NCBI RefSeq assembly: GCF_003576475.1
Contig: NZ_QWGR01000001.1
Coordinates: 434,001 to 498,000 of the forward strand
Length of the DNA stretch: 64,000 bases
Direction: 5' to 3'
DNA from: Maribellus luteus
GTDB taxonomy: Bacteria > Bacteroidota > Bacteroidia > Bacteroidales > Prolixibacteraceae
Positions 34,094 through 44,156 of the stretch are shown here, one piece after another. The stretch's first letter is position 1. Every line of letters begins with the position of its first letter. The translations under genes were made by a program, and so were the position numbers. Below the pieces are notes generated by a model that searched no databases, was not told the origin of the DNA, and saw nothing but the letters and a program-made list of their open reading frames with translations.

Positions 34094-35665
34094 CTAAAAG
34101 CCCAGGAAACGTTTGGTATTAACGTGGGCTATCAAATCAAATTCACTCCCAAATGCTTCTTTAAAATCTTCGAAATACTGTTTTAACGTGGGCCCGAAAA
34201 ACTGTGTAAGGTAAAAATCAGAACCATACAGGATCTTGGATTTTTCATAATCGCTCAGTTTATCAAAGAAGTTGATTTTGAACGTTTTTAATTCTTCTTT
34301 GATGGAGAAGGTAAGCTTTTGGTCAACAGGAGATTCAATCAGCATTCCTTCCGAAAAGCAGGACAGATCGGTGTATGCGTTGGGATACTCCGGGTTCTTA
34401 ACCAAATCAAAGATGGCTTTCGACCAGTTGTCGATAAAGCCGGCACGGTAAAGTGCATTCCATACTTTGGCACGTTCCGAAATGGTCAGGTTTTCGCGCA
34501 GGTACATGGTGTTTTTCTTCTTCTTGTAGGCCGCCAGCACCACGGCTTTGTCTTCGGCTGAAAGCGGCACAATGGCATCTTCAAAAATATCGGCATCCAC
34601 TTCCCTGAATTTGATCGCATAGTTCACGTACTCCATAATCTGGCCGCTGCCGCCAAAGTGTGCAAAATTGATCTTCAGATTCGGGTATTTCTGAAGCACC
34701 AGTTCCCACAGCTGCGGATGATTTAGTTTCTTGGCCCGCTCTTCGATGGCTTCGCCAATGTGGCGGCTAAAAAAACGGTAGTCGAAACGCAGCGGTTTGT
34801 CGGGTTTTACAATGTTGTTGTTGAGCAATACGTCGCCTCTAACTTCCAGGATGGTGGAGAAACAGGCAAAACCCGCATTGGAGTTATGAACGGTAATCGG
34901 GATCTGGTGTTGCTGACAAAGTGCGTAAACGCCTTGCTGAGTGTCGGTTCCCATCAAAACCGGATCGGTGGGAGAGAAGCCTGCCGGAGCATACAGTTTT
35001 ACCCCGTAAAACAGGGCATCGTCGGCCAGAATTTTTTCTTTGAGGTTTTCCACCGTGTTGACCAGTCCCTTGTATTCGCGGCGCGGATCGACACCAAAAA
35101 AAGGTTTGATCTGCTCGTATCTGGCCGAGAGGTATTCCAGATCCGCAATTTGCTGGTGGTAGTTGGCATTGTCAAATATCTCAACTTCCTCGTCTGATTT
35201 CACCTTGAATTTTTTGTGAAAGGCTTTCACCTGCTTTTGAACTTTATCGATGGCATCTGCCAGTTCGTCGTTGTTGTATTTTCGCCGAACTACCGTTTCG
35301 AGAATGGGAAGAACCACGGCGCGTAACAGCCAGAACACACTTTTTATGCGGCGGCGGTAACGCTTGTTGTGGTTTTCTTCATCGTCGTTGTCATCGGCAT
35401 AGGTCAGGTCAAACATCAACGGAGTGCTGATGACTTCGCCCTGGTAAACAGCTTCCAGAGCTTTGTAAACGTCCTCGCTTGATTCCTGCGTAACATCGGC
35501 CAGCACGTGGCTGATCTCATCAATCTTGTATTTGAGCGCGGGGCCCGAAAGTTCTCCATCTACCATATCCTTGATAGAAAGCAGTGATTGGACCACATTG
35601 ACCAGTTTCCGGATAACCACATCTTTGTTAAAGATATGGCAGTGAACATCGTAATAAGTTGTCAT
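34094..35665 (-). CDS. Amidohydrolase-superfamily metal-dependent hydrolase, large
   Basis: 523 residues, cytosolic. DVHCHIF (about 6-12) provides the HxH metal ligands, ITVHNSNAG the third His, NFAHFGGSG a further His, and LYGSDFYL near 480 the catalytic Asp: the amidohydrolase_2 (TIM-barrel) set. About 140 residues of charged helical insertion (residues about 30-170) separate HxH from the rest of the barrel, unlike typical 300-residue members. Substrate unknown. It is followed by the macro domain gene on the same strand. Confidence 0.72.
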   Translation of the reverse strand: MTTYYDVHCHIFNKDVVIRKLVNVVQSLLSIKDMVDGELSGPALKYKIDEISHVLADVTQESSEDVYKALEAVYQGEVISTPLMFDLTYADDNDDEENHNKRYRRRIKSVFWLLRAVVLPILETVVRRKYNNDELADAIDKVQKQVKAFHKKFKVKSDEEVEIFDNANYHQQIADLEYLSARYEQIKPFFGVDPRREYKGLVNTVENLKEKILADDALFYGVKLYAPAGFSPTDPVLMGTDTQQGVYALCQQHQIPITVHNSNAGFACFSTILEVRGDVLLNNNIVKPDKPLRFDYRFFSRHIGEAIEERAKKLNHPQLWELVLQKYPNLKINFAHFGGSGQIMEYVNYAIKFREVDADIFEDAIVPLSAEDKAVVLAAYKKKKNTMYLRENLTISERAKVWNALYRAGFIDNWSKAIFDLVKNPEYPNAYTDLSCFSEGMLIESPVDQKLTFSIKEELKTFKINFFDKLSDYEKSKILYGSDFYLTQFFGPTLKQYFEDFKEAFGSEFDLIAHVNTKRFLGF

Positions 35666-35774
35666 TTTGAATTTGATTTAATGGATTTAACCCATTCAAA
35701 TTAGGGAAAATGAGAAAGCCAGTCAATAGAATGGTTATGAATAAGGGAGATAAGGCTTTGGGCTTGGGTGTGTT

Positions 35775-36467
35775 TTAGGCTTCCAGAAGCTCCCGGATAC
35801 GGTCGGCAACCTTTTTCCCCAGCTGGTGGCTGCCTTCGTCAGTAAAGTGGACATTGTGAGGCAGTTGTATCTCTTCGAGTCTTGGCGCTGCAAACAAATA
35901 CAAATCGTTTACCGGGATGCCGTTTTTCAACATGATCTTACGCGCCACTTTGTTATATTTTTCTGACATTCCCGGATCGCGTAAAGGGCCTTCTACCCGA
36001 TCGGGGTAAGGCGTGGTGGTGGCAAACATCAGTTTGGCACCGGTGCTTTTCAGAAAATCCACGATTATTTCCAGGTTTTGCTTGTACTGTTTTAAATCGG
36101 CCTGCAACGGGTCGTTTGGATCGGTACTGTTTTTCCCGGTGGAAGCCTCCACGTGTTTCAGGTCGTGAAGCCCGAAATTAAAATGAATAAGATCCCATTT
36201 TTGGGTGCCTGTCCAACGCGCTATCTCCTGAACTCCCTTGGTGGTTCCCTCGCAGTTTTCGAGTGTATTGTTGTCTTTCATCGGGCGGTGAACCTTGGCA
36301 ATGTCCAGCAAAAGGTTTTGGACATAAGGCGTATAGCCGATCGAAATGGAATCGCCCAGAAGAAGGACTTGCTTTAACCCGCTGTTCTGAAAACGGATAA
36401 GTTCGGGAAGAACTAAAACGGGTGAAGCAGCCAGGGTGGTTTTCAGAAAAGTTCGTCTGTTGTTCAT
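35775..36467 (-). CDS. SGNH/GDSL hydrolase, exported (Tat-type signal)
   Basis: 230 residues. N-terminus NNRRTFLKTTLAASPVLVLP has an RR-x-F-L-K Tat-like signal. Catalytic blocks: GDSISIGYT (Ser, block I) near 38-46, NFGLHDLKH in place of GxND (block III), and VHFTDEGSHQLG (block V, Asp and His). SGNH esterases deacylate carbohydrates or lipids. The divergently placed glycosidase at 36971 suggests polysaccharide-related work. Single gene. Confidence 0.85.
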   Translation of the reverse strand: MNNRRTFLKTTLAASPVLVLPELIRFQNSGLKQVLLLGDSISIGYTPYVQNLLLDIAKVHRPMKDNNTLENCEGTTKGVQEIARWTGTQKWDLIHFNFGLHDLKHVEASTGKNSTDPNDPLQADLKQYKQNLEIIVDFLKSTGAKLMFATTTPYPDRVEGPLRDPGMSEKYNKVARKIMLKNGIPVNDLYLFAAPRLEEIQLPHNVHFTDEGSHQLGKKVADRIRELLEA

Positions 36468-36638
36468 TTGACTAGGCTTATGTTGGGATAAATTTCGTAC
36501 AAAATGAATTAATAACGAAATTCAATTCACAGAAAAACATTCAATATTCCAGGTATTCACCAACAGAAAAAAATAGATCATTTGTGCCTGGCGGAATCAG
36601 AAAATCCTGTGCGGAAAGGGATTTTACACCGTACGATC

Positions 36639-36739
36639 GCATTCCGCTGCGGGAAATTGCATTCCGCAGTGGTTTATCGCATTTCGCAGTGGTTTTATCG
36701 CATTCCGCTATGGTTTATTGCATTTCGCGTTGGTTGGAG
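36639..36739. repeat. Five tandem ~20-bp repeats
   Basis: Five units starting at 36639, 36659, 36679, 36700 and 36720, consensus GCATTYCGCAGTGGTTTATC, periods 20, 20, 21 and 20 bp. The first and last units diverge most. No spacers, so not a CRISPR. Confidence 0.85.
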
Positions 36740-36804
36740 CCGGTTCGCCGCCGAATTTTGCATTTTGGGATGGTAATGGATTACATCCGGACAAAACACA
36801 TTCT

Positions 36805-36880
36805 CTCTTTTGGGTTCTTAGGGCTTATACCTGGCGCACTTTGCGTGAGATCTGCTTTTGGGCACCCCTCCGGTTGTGTG
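36805..36880 (+). repeat. Dispersed intergenic repeat R2, copy 1
   Basis: Shares the core GGCGCACTTTGCGTGA plus flanking CTTTTG.GTTCTT and TCTTTTGGG..C-like blocks with the complement of 43897-43965. All three frames are non-coding in character. Confidence 0.65.
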
Positions 36881-36970
36881 TTGAGAAACATTCAGAAAAA
36901 AAGGATGCCCGGAAGTTTCTTTTTATGGTTACTTTTGAGAACATTCAAAACATTTCTTAAATCCTGATCT

Positions 36971-39466
36971 ATGAGAACTCACCTTCTTTTCTTTTGCCTG
37001 GTTGTTTTTGTGCTTGTTACTGCCTGTGAAAAACAGGAAGTAAAATGGCCAGAGGCAACGCAAACTTCAAAACCCTGGACCCGCTGGTGGTGGATGGATT
37101 GTGCGGTTGACAGCGCCAACATTTCGCGGGAATTAGCGGAATTGGCCGAAGCAGGGATTGGGGGAGTAGAGATCACACCGATCTACGGAGTGGAAGGAGA
37201 GGAGGAGCGCACGATTGAGTTTCTTTCGCCCGAATTTACCGATGTTTTGCGTTTTACGATCGAAGAAGCCGGGAGGCTGGGAATGGGAGTGGACCTGCCT
37301 CCGGGAAGCGGCTGGCGTTGCGGTGGACCGTTTGTTCCGGCCGAAAAAGGATTGTGGAACCTGAAAATTGAGGAAAAGAAAGCGGGGAAAGATGCCTCCA
37401 CTTATGAGGTGAATGCGGTGCAGAATGGCGACAAAGTAAAGCGGCCTTCCCAAGGTGGCGAAGGCCTGGCAATTGATACCTATAACAAGGAAATAACAGA
37501 GTGGTACCTCAGCGAATTCTGGAAAAGGCTGAATGTTCCGGAGGGGAAACTGCGTTGCTTTTTTCATGATTCGTTTGAATACACCGGCGATTTTACGCTA
37601 AGTTTTGAAGAGGAATTCAAAACACGGCGGGGCTACGATTTAAACGAGGTATTGCATCTTTTGGCAAACGACAGTATTGAGCCGGAACTGACGGCCCGTG
37701 TAAAATCGGATTACCGCGAAACGCTGGCCGACCTGGTTTTGGAGTCCTTTATTCAACCAATGACAGAGTGGGCAAACAGCCACGGGAGCCTGAACCGCAA
37801 CCAGGCGCACGGATCGCCCGGCAACCTGCTCGATCTTTACGAAGCGTGTGACATCCCGGAAACAGAGTTTTTCAGGCAATTGGCAGAAGGCGAACCCCGT
37901 TTGTTTATCCAGAAATTTGCATCGTCGGCCGCACACGTGAGCGGGAAACAGCTGGTTTCTTCCGAAAGCTTTACCTGGCTCGACGAGCACTGGAAGGTAA
38001 CTCCTGCGGAAATGCTCCGCGCTACCAATCGTTTTTTCCTGGCTGGCATCAACCATATGTTTTTTCACGGAACCTGTTATTCGCCCGAAGATGCTGAATG
38101 GCCGGGGTGGTTGTTTTATGCTTCGTCTCAGATGAATAACCGGAACCCGCTGTGGCGCGAAATGCCTGTTTTGTTTCAGTACATTGGCCGGGTACAAAGC
38201 ATGCTGCAACAGGCAAGCCCCGAAAACAATGTGCTGGTTTACTGGCCCTATTACGATGTGGCTGCGGCCGAAGGGAAGTTGTTTAAACACCTCGCCGTTG
38301 GTTCGCCCACCGAATGGTTCTACAGCCAGCCCATAGCCGGTCTTTCGAAACGTTTGATGAACGCCGGTTACAGTTTTGACTACATTTCGGATAAACAGAT
38401 CGGCGTGTGCAAAGCGGAAAACGGGGCAGTGCTGACTTCAGGAAATAAAAGCTACGAGGCCATTGTAGTTCCTGCAACCCGGTATATTCCGCTGGAAACC
38501 ATGAAGCAACTGATTGCTTTGCAGAAAAGCGGGACAAAGGTTTATTTCGACGAACGTTTGCCGCAGTCGGTGCCGGGGTACGCGAACTGGAAAGAGCGCG
38601 AGGCCGAATTGGTTTCGCTGAACAAGGAACTTGACGCTGATTGGGTAGGAGATGCACTTCAATTGTTAAATACAGGGAAAGTTGCCGGCGAAAATGACCT
38701 GGCCGAAAAAGGTTTCTATTTCCTGAAAATGAAAGACGCGGAGGAGGATGTTTACCTGGTGTTTAATTGTCAGAACAAAAGACTGGATGAATGGGTGGAG
38801 CTGAATGCTGTGGCAAAAGAATATGTTTTGATGGATCCGATGAGCGGAAGTATTACCAAAGCCAAATCGAAAGGCCAGAAACTGCGTTTGCAGCTTGAGC
38901 CGGAAGAATCGGTATTTATTAGGTGTGTAACAAAAAAGGCGGATGTGAAAGCGCATTCTTATTTTAATCCAGACGGGAAAAAGACGGACATTGATGTACG
39001 CTGGCATTTGTCGTTTTGGGAAGGCGGCCCCATTTATCCGGGAGATATTGACATTTCGCAATTGCAATCGTGGACCGAGGTGGGAGACCCTGAAACTTCC
39101 CGCTTTGCCGGAACTGTGCGCTATTCTGCCAATTTTGACTGGGATGGTGAAAGCACTGCCTGGATTGACCTGGGAAAAGTGTATGATTGTGCCCGTATTT
39201 CGGTGAACGATAAAGATTTTGGGACTTCTCTGGGACCGGTTTTCCTTTGGGAAATCGACAACCTGAAACCAGGACCGAACCGAATTGTTGTGGAGGTGAG
39301 CAACGTGGCGGCCAACCGCATCCGCGACCTCGATCAAAGAGGAGTAAACTGGAAAAAATTTAAGGACATCAATTTTGTTGATATCGACTACAAGCCTTTT
39401 GACGCCTCGGATTGGCCCGTGCAGAAAGCCGGGATACTGGGGCCGGTGCTCATGTATTCAGAATAG
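36971..39466 (+). CDS. Glycoside hydrolase, GH106-like (alpha-L-rhamnosidase type) lipoprotein
   Basis: 831 residues with a lipoprotein signal (VLVTAC, Cys at about 19), so anchored to the outer membrane or facing the periplasm. The start of the mature part (TRWWWMDCAVDSANISRELAELAEAGIGGVEITPIYG) and the later DSFE, SSESFTWLDEHWKVTPAEMLRATNRFFLAGIN and HGTCYSP blocks are those of GH106-type enzymes with a TIM-barrel; the C-terminus (about 690-831, WTEVGDPETSRFAGTVRYSANF, GPNRIVVEVSNVAANRIRDL) is a galactose-binding-like beta-sandwich. At 831 residues it is shorter than BT0986-type GH106 (about 1100). No SusC/SusD genes nearby. A terminator follows. Confidence 0.75.
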   Translation: MRTHLLFFCLVVFVLVTACEKQEVKWPEATQTSKPWTRWWWMDCAVDSANISRELAELAEAGIGGVEITPIYGVEGEEERTIEFLSPEFTDVLRFTIEEAGRLGMGVDLPPGSGWRCGGPFVPAEKGLWNLKIEEKKAGKDASTYEVNAVQNGDKVKRPSQGGEGLAIDTYNKEITEWYLSEFWKRLNVPEGKLRCFFHDSFEYTGDFTLSFEEEFKTRRGYDLNEVLHLLANDSIEPELTARVKSDYRETLADLVLESFIQPMTEWANSHGSLNRNQAHGSPGNLLDLYEACDIPETEFFRQLAEGEPRLFIQKFASSAAHVSGKQLVSSESFTWLDEHWKVTPAEMLRATNRFFLAGINHMFFHGTCYSPEDAEWPGWLFYASSQMNNRNPLWREMPVLFQYIGRVQSMLQQASPENNVLVYWPYYDVAAAEGKLFKHLAVGSPTEWFYSQPIAGLSKRLMNAGYSFDYISDKQIGVCKAENGAVLTSGNKSYEAIVVPATRYIPLETMKQLIALQKSGTKVYFDERLPQSVPGYANWKEREAELVSLNKELDADWVGDALQLLNTGKVAGENDLAEKGFYFLKMKDAEEDVYLVFNCQNKRLDEWVELNAVAKEYVLMDPMSGSITKAKSKGQKLRLQLEPEESVFIRCVTKKADVKAHSYFNPDGKKTDIDVRWHLSFWEGGPIYPGDIDISQLQSWTEVGDPETSRFAGTVRYSANFDWDGESTAWIDLGKVYDCARISVNDKDFGTSLGPVFLWEIDNLKPGPNRIVVEVSNVAANRIRDLDQRGVNWKKFKDINFVDIDYKPFDASDWPVQKAGILGPVLMYSE

Positions 39467-39483
39467 CACCTGGGCGTAAAAAC

Positions 39484-39522
39484 AAAACCCGGATATGATC
39501 AATTCATACCCGGGTTTTGTTT
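39484..39522. terminator. Bidirectional terminator between convergent genes
   Basis: AAAACCCGG (39484-39492) pairs with CCGGGTTTT (39510-39518); an inner TATGA/TCATA pair extends the stem. T-rich on the + strand and A-rich before it, so it can serve both the glycosidase and the FKBP gene. Confidence 0.8.
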
Positions 39523-39533
39523 TTCCAGGAAGA

Positions 39534-40049
39534 CTATTCGCCGTCCGGAGAAAAAGGCTTTATTTTTATCACTTTAATCGCGAAAAGAAGCGTCTCGTAC
39601 GAATCGATTACCGGCGGGCTACCATAGATTCCATAGCCAAGATGGGATGGAATAATAAATTCGGCAATCATATCTTTCTTCATGATTGATAGTCCATCGT
39701 TAAAGCCCTCAATTAGATTTTCCAAAGGATATACAAACTCCCACGATTGATTGGCATCAAACATGCCACCTCCGTTTATATGGTAGCCATTGTAGGCAAT
39801 GGTAATCGTGTCTCCGGGCGCAATTACCGGCCCTTCGCCTTCTTCGCGAATAACGTAGTAAACACCCATCGCAGTGGTGTCAATGTCTAAATCGTCATCT
39901 ATCATGGCTGCGAGCAAGGCTTCGCGTTCGGCTTGTTCCAGGGCTTTTGTTCTAGGCTCTCTTTGTTCTTCTTCGGTAGTCTCCAAACACGAGGTAAGGG
40001 CGATAGCCGTCAGGGCGATCAGGGAAACGACAATTGTTCTGATTTTCAT
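39534..40049 (-). CDS. FKBP-type peptidyl-prolyl isomerase lipoprotein
   Basis: 171 residues with lipoprotein signal (ALTSC, Cys near 21), so envelope-located. FKBP domain at about 62-165: GVYYVIREEGEGPVIAPGDTITIAYNGYHINGGGMFDANQSWEFVYPL, then GFNDGLSIMKKD and IPSHLGYGIYGSPPVI. Acts on prolyl bonds of exported proteins. Acidic linker of ~35 residues after the lipid anchor. No operon partner. Confidence 0.9.
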   Translation of the reverse strand: MKIRTIVVSLIALTAIALTSCLETTEEEQREPRTKALEQAEREALLAAMIDDDLDIDTTAMGVYYVIREEGEGPVIAPGDTITIAYNGYHINGGGMFDANQSWEFVYPLENLIEGFNDGLSIMKKDMIAEFIIPSHLGYGIYGSPPVIDSYETLLFAIKVIKIKPFSPDGE

Positions 40050-40279
40050 GGCATTATTTATTTACTGTTGTTTTGCAGCGGCGAATTTATCCTTTTTATT
40101 TTTTATTGGCAACAGCAAAGAATGAATGCGAACATAGAACCATTCCGGTTTGTAGAGGAGCGAACTTTAATAATTGTATTTGGAGTCCAGCAATATCTGT
40201 TTGGAAAGCCAGTGGAACTGAAGTCTTGTGATGCTGTGATACTGTGTTGCTGTTGGGGGCAATCTTCAATATTCAGTAT

Positions 40280-40355
40280 AAAAACAAAAAATCCCGGCGT
40301 CCACTCCGGGATTTTAAACTTTTTGTTGCGTTTTTATACACTTATTAGGGTTTGC
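40280..40355 (-). ncRNA. Candidate small RNA (~75 nt)
   Basis: On the minus strand a perfect -7 box TATATTTG (+ strand 40361-40368) is followed about 45 bases later by a strong terminator: AAAATCCCGG (40306-40315 read in reverse) paired with CCGGGATTTT (40287-40296), an 8-base loop and the T-rich run TTTTTTGTTTTT. There is no reading frame between them. This predicts an RNA of about 75 nt starting near 40355. I do not recognise an RNA family. Confidence 0.5.
40282..40315 (-). terminator. Strong Rho-independent terminator with no protein gene upstream
   Basis: Ten-base perfect stem (40287-40296 with 40306-40315), followed on the minus strand by a T-rich tail. On the + strand the tail is weaker, so minus-strand termination is favoured. 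Confidence 0.8.
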
Positions 40356-40708
40356 GAAGGCAAATATATGTATAAAGTAATTCTGAAACTTTTCTTAGTT
40401 ACTAATTTGAAGGTTCAAAATGCTGAATTTTTCAGGTTATAAATTCTGATTGTTCTTCTTTTAAGCATGTTTGGAAATCAGATGTGCACAGGAAATCCTG
40501 TCAACACTCCGGTTATGACGGATCAATTTCTTTGACCAAGGTCCGAAGGATCAATACAGTGTTTTTGCGAAAATCAATCGGGATCTAATGCGGTCTATTC
40601 CCGGCCCCTTGGGGCGAATTAAGAAATATCACGCCTTTGATACCCCGTCTGTTCTGCGGCGGGGTAGTTCATTTCTTTATTTGATTCAGTGGCTGTTTCA
40701 GAACCAAA

Positions 40709-40739
40709 TTTGAACGGCGTTGTTCCTTTGTTAAGCTTG
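40709..40739 (+). promoter_or_regulatory. Promoter of the DUF255 gene
   Basis: TTTG at 40709-40712, exactly 19 bases, TAAGCTTG at 40732-40739 (one mismatch). Start near 40746, giving a very short leader before the ATG at 40752 and ruling out the in-frame ATG at 40689. Confidence 0.65.
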
Positions 40740-40751
40740 AACATTTTATTC

Positions 40752-42767
40752 ATGAAACATACCAATCAGTTAATACACGAAACATCACCTTACCTGTTGC
40801 AACATGCGCATAACCCGGTAAACTGGCAACCCTGGAGCGAAACGCTGATAGAAGAAGCAAAAGCCAGCGGCCGGTTAATTCTGGTAAGCATCGGTTATGC
40901 AGCCTGTCACTGGTGCCACGTAATGGAACACGAAAGTTTTGAAGACGAGGAAGTGGCAGAAGTAATGAACAGGCATTTTGTGTGTATAAAAGTCGATCGG
41001 GAAGAAAGACCCGATGTGGATCATTATTACATGAGCGCCGTTCAGTTGATGGGGATGCAGGGAGGCTGGCCCTTAAACGTAATTGCTTTGCCCGATGGCC
41101 GTCCGATATGGGGCGGAACTTATTTCCCCAAAGACGTGTGGGTGAAAAATGTGCAGGCGGTAGCCACTTATTACCACGAAAACAAAGAGAAAACACAGGA
41201 ATACGGTGCGCAACTGGAAGACAGTATTCAACGTTTGTCGCTTTCAGCAGGCATTGAAGACCCAACGCCCATTGACCGGCACTTACTGGAACAGGGAGTG
41301 GAAGCCTGGAAATCGCGTTTTGACAGGAAAGAAGGCGGCCGTTTGGGAGCTCCCAAATTTCCAATGCCTGTAAACCTTGATTTTCTGATGTACTATGCCT
41401 GGGTAAAAAAGGATGATGTTACCCGGGAGTTTGTAAAAACAACGCTCGAGAAAATGGCCCGTGGTGGAATTTACGACCAGGTAGGAGGCGGGTTTGCCCG
41501 TTACTCGGTGGATGAAAACTGGAAGGTTCCTCATTTTGAGAAAATGTTGTACGACAACGGGCAGTTGCTCAGTACCTATTCCAAGGCTTATCAACTTTAT
41601 AAAAACGAGGAATTTAAATGGGTGGTGTATGAAGTGGTCGATTTTCTGGAACGCGAAATGATGGACGAGTCGGGTGCTTTTTATTCATCGCTGGATGCTG
41701 ACAGCGAAGGCGAAGAGGGCCGGTTCTATGTCTGGAAAGAGAATGAACTGAAGACTTTGCTGGGGGATGATTATCCCTTGTTTGCTGCCTGTTACAATGT
41801 GAATTCAAAAGGATACTGGGAGCACGGTAATTATATCTTATTACGAAATAGTTCGGATGAGGAGTTTGCCGCAGCCAACGGAATGAGCCCGGAGCATTTG
41901 CAACGCCTGCTGGCAAAATGGAAATACAAGCTGTTAAAAGAACGTTCAAAAAGAGTGCGCCCCGGACTGGATGATAAAACACTGACTTCGTGGAATGCAC
42001 TGGCCATTCAGGGACTGGTGGATGCCTACAACACGTTCCGTGAAGTTCGTTTTTTGGAACTGGCCTTGCAAAATGCACGCTTTATTCGCGAAAGCCAGCT
42101 GACGTCGGACGGGAAACTTTGGCACAGCTGGAAGAAAGGCAAAAGTACAATCGATGGTTTTCTGGAAGACTATTCACTGGTGATCCAGGCTTTTCTGTCG
42201 CTGTTTGAAACCACCGGAGATGCAAGTTGGGCTGAATCGGCCGATCAAATGATGACTTACGTAAACAACCATTTCTACGGTAAAGAAAGAGGACTTTTTT
42301 ATTTCTCGGATAAACAGGCGAGTACCAGCATTGCCAATCATTTTCAGAATGAGGACAATGTAATTCCGGCTTCCAATTCGGTGATGGCCAATAATCTGTA
42401 TCGCATGTATCTTTTGTTTGGGCGGCCTGAATACCAGGCAATGATCCCCCGAATGTTGCCATATATTGTTCCGAATTTCACCCGCTACCCAATGGCTTAT
42501 GCCAACTGGGGAATGCTGATGCTAAAACTTACAGAGCCTTATTTTGAGGTAGCTGTGTGCGGCATCAATTCAAACATTCTTCTGAAAGAAATGAAAAAAG
42601 ACTACCGCCCGAACGTGCTGTGGGCGCATTGCAATACCGATAGCCAGGTGCCTTTGTTGAAAGACCGCTTTGTAAAGGGCGACGATTTGATATACGTATG
42701 CAGGGAAGGGGCTTGCCAGTTGCCGGTAAGCAGTTCGGAAGAAGCCTTAAAACTTCTGAAAGGATGA
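40752..42767 (+). CDS. Thioredoxin-domain protein of DUF255 family (YyaL-like)
   Basis: 671 residues from the chosen start, whose N-terminus [21 protein letters not shown] is the normal family start; the longer frame from 40689 crosses the promoter. A thioredoxin-like domain (about 1-160) carries CHWC at 52-55, followed by an alpha/alpha-barrel region (about 170-660) resembling N-acylglucosamine epimerases/cellulases ([33 protein letters not shown]). Function unknown; relatives are widespread from bacteria to mammals (spermatogenesis-associated protein 20). Overlaps the FAD oxidoreductase start by 4 bases (ATGA). Confidence 0.92.
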   Translation: MKHTNQLIHETSPYLLQHAHNPVNWQPWSETLIEEAKASGRLILVSIGYAACHWCHVMEHESFEDEEVAEVMNRHFVCIKVDREERPDVDHYYMSAVQLMGMQGGWPLNVIALPDGRPIWGGTYFPKDVWVKNVQAVATYYHENKEKTQEYGAQLEDSIQRLSLSAGIEDPTPIDRHLLEQGVEAWKSRFDRKEGGRLGAPKFPMPVNLDFLMYYAWVKKDDVTREFVKTTLEKMARGGIYDQVGGGFARYSVDENWKVPHFEKMLYDNGQLLSTYSKAYQLYKNEEFKWVVYEVVDFLEREMMDESGAFYSSLDADSEGEEGRFYVWKENELKTLLGDDYPLFAACYNVNSKGYWEHGNYILLRNSSDEEFAAANGMSPEHLQRLLAKWKYKLLKERSKRVRPGLDDKTLTSWNALAIQGLVDAYNTFREVRFLELALQNARFIRESQLTSDGKLWHSWKKGKSTIDGFLEDYSLVIQAFLSLFETTGDASWAESADQMMTYVNNHFYGKERGLFYFSDKQASTSIANHFQNEDNVIPASNSVMANNLYRMYLLFGRPEYQAMIPRMLPYIVPNFTRYPMAYANWGMLMLKLTEPYFEVAVCGINSNILLKEMKKDYRPNVLWAHCNTDSQVPLLKDRFVKGDDLIYVCREGACQLPVSSSEEALKLLKG

Positions 42768-43804
42768 AAGAAGTTCGTTTCCTGATTGTTGGGCAGGGCT
42801 TGGCCGGGACCATGTTGGCTTTTGAAATGCAGGAACACAACATTCCTTTTCGGATCGTCAGTTCTCCGAATAAAAGCAAAGCTTCGCTGGTGGCTGCGGG
42901 AATGATCAATCCGTTGGTTTTTAAAAGATTGACCAAAAGCTGGATGGCGGATCAACTTTTGCCAGTTATGCACAAGCGTTACCGGGAGCTGGAGAATCTG
43001 CTTTTGGCTTCTTTTTTCTTTGAGAAGAAAATACTAAAGCCATTGTCGGAACAGGAAATGCAACTGTGGAAAGAGAAACAGCAAAATCCTGAATTTTCGT
43101 CTTTTATTGAATCCGTTCTGGCGGAGTCGCCGCTGGCTTCTCTGGTAGGTTCGCCTGCTTACGGAATAGTCAGAGGCTCGGGTTATCTAAACCTGGCTGT
43201 TTTTCTTGAGTTGGCCGAACAGTATTTTCGTGAGAAAGGTTGGCTGCTGGAGGCTGGTTTTCTGTTAGACGACGACATTCCTGATTTTTTTGAGATAGAG
43301 GGTATTAAAGCTGAAAACATAGTGTTTTGCGAAGGTTATCATTTGGCGGAAAACCCCTTGTTTCAGTTGGTGAAAATGAACCCGGCCAAGGGCGAGGTTT
43401 TGCAGATTCACGCACCCGATTTGCCGGAAGAGTTTATTCTGAATAAGCGGGTGTTTGTTTTACCTGTGGGCAACCACCGCTTTAAAGTGGGGTCTACCTA
43501 CGAATGGGATGATTTGAGTGAAACGCCGACTGAGAAGGGAAAAGACTCGATTACGGAACGCCTGGAGAACCTGGTAAAAACAGGCTATACCATTGAAGAA
43601 CATTGGGCGGGAGTTCGCCCCACTGTAGCAGATCGCCGACCGGTGCTGGGAGTTCATCCAAAGCACAAAAATGTGTTTGTTTTTAATGGTCTGGGAACAA
43701 AAGGCGTAATGCTGGCGCCCTGGTTGGCCGCTGAAATGGTAAAGTTTCTGAAGGGCGAAATCCGGAATTTACCACCGGAAGTGGATATTCATCGCTTTGT
43801 ATAA
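42764..43804 (+). CDS. FAD-dependent oxidoreductase (DAO family)
   Basis: 346 residues from ATG 42764, which overlaps the stop of the previous gene (ATGA, translational coupling) and puts the FAD-binding [17 protein letters not shown] at the N-terminus; an open frame extends upstream to 42698 but is unlikely. C-terminal [17 protein letters not shown] and [15 protein letters not shown] are the second FAD-contact blocks of the D-amino-acid-oxidase/glycine-oxidase fold. Substrate, probably an amine or amino acid, unknown. Confidence 0.88.
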   Translation: MKEVRFLIVGQGLAGTMLAFEMQEHNIPFRIVSSPNKSKASLVAAGMINPLVFKRLTKSWMADQLLPVMHKRYRELENLLLASFFFEKKILKPLSEQEMQLWKEKQQNPEFSSFIESVLAESPLASLVGSPAYGIVRGSGYLNLAVFLELAEQYFREKGWLLEAGFLLDDDIPDFFEIEGIKAENIVFCEGYHLAENPLFQLVKMNPAKGEVLQIHAPDLPEEFILNKRVFVLPVGNHRFKVGSTYEWDDLSETPTEKGKDSITERLENLVKTGYTIEEHWAGVRPTVADRRPVLGVHPKHKNVFVFNGLGTKGVMLAPWLAAEMVKFLKGEIRNLPPEVDIHRFV

Positions 43805-43896
43805 ATTGCGGTGTTTTTCCTGATAATTACTCAAAAATCGACAATGAAATATAGTATTGATAGTGAATTTGGTGCATCGGTTGGTGGATATAATAT

Positions 43897-43990
43897 ATAG
43901 CGGCTCCCAAAGATAAATTTCACGCAAAGTGCGCCAAAATAATCCAAAAGAACGCAAAAGAAAAAACTGAAAGTGAGTACTCTGCGACCT
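43897..43990 (-). repeat. Dispersed intergenic repeat R2, copy 2
   Basis: Reverse complement of the 36805-36880 copy; core TCACGCAAAGTGCGCC at 43919-43934 on the + strand. The adjoining CTGCGACCTTTGCGCTTCTT (43982-44001) belongs to the same type of Bacteroidota intergenic repeat. The rest of 43805-44156 shows nothing else but the promoter before the next gene. Confidence 0.6.
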
Positions 43991-44136
43991 TTGCGCTTCT
44001 TTTAATCTTTGGAGAACCTGGTTTTACAGACTTTCTGAATGCCCACTAAAAGGAAGAGTTGAGTTAGAAACTAATCGTACTTTCATTTATGTTGGTGATT
44101 CGCGTTTGTTTTATTTTCAGAACCGCTGGTTTCACG

Positions 44137-44144
44137 TATTTTTG
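44137..44144 (+). promoter_or_regulatory. Probable -7 box
   Basis: TATTTTTG matches TAnnTTTG. Predicted start near 44151, just before ATG 44157, so the in-frame ATG at 44106 is not used. Confidence 0.5.
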
Positions 44145-44156
44145 TTTCACCTAACA

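Larger units (their letters stand above)
36468..36970. other. 503-bp intergenic region with tandem and dispersed repeats
   Basis: Contains the five-copy ~20-bp tandem repeat (36639-36739) and one copy of dispersed repeat R2 (about 36805-36880). Open frames here (36582-36776 and others) merely read the repeats. The promoter of the glycosidase must lie within but I cannot place it. Confidence 0.6.
40050..40751. other. Intergenic region with candidate small RNA and hairpins
   Basis: About 700 bases without a credible protein gene; the frames across it have no coding character. It contains a promoter-plus-terminator unit on the minus strand (candidate small RNA, 40280-40355), two hairpins at 40604-40615 (GCCCC TT GGGGC) and 40641-40666 (TACCCCG..CGGGGTA) that resemble dispersed palindromes, and the promoter of the downstream gene at 40709-40739. 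Confidence 0.6.

Noticed and set aside
36639-36739. CRISPR array
   Set aside because: Units are directly abutting with no spacers and no cas genes nearby.
36582-36967. Small ORFs upstream of the glycosidase
   Set aside because: They read the tandem and dispersed repeats; the similar peptide from 43769-43957 is the same repeat, not homology of proteins.
39933-40442. 169-codon ORF on the + strand
   Set aside because: It runs antisense to the FKBP start and through the non-coding region and candidate RNA; composition is not protein-like.
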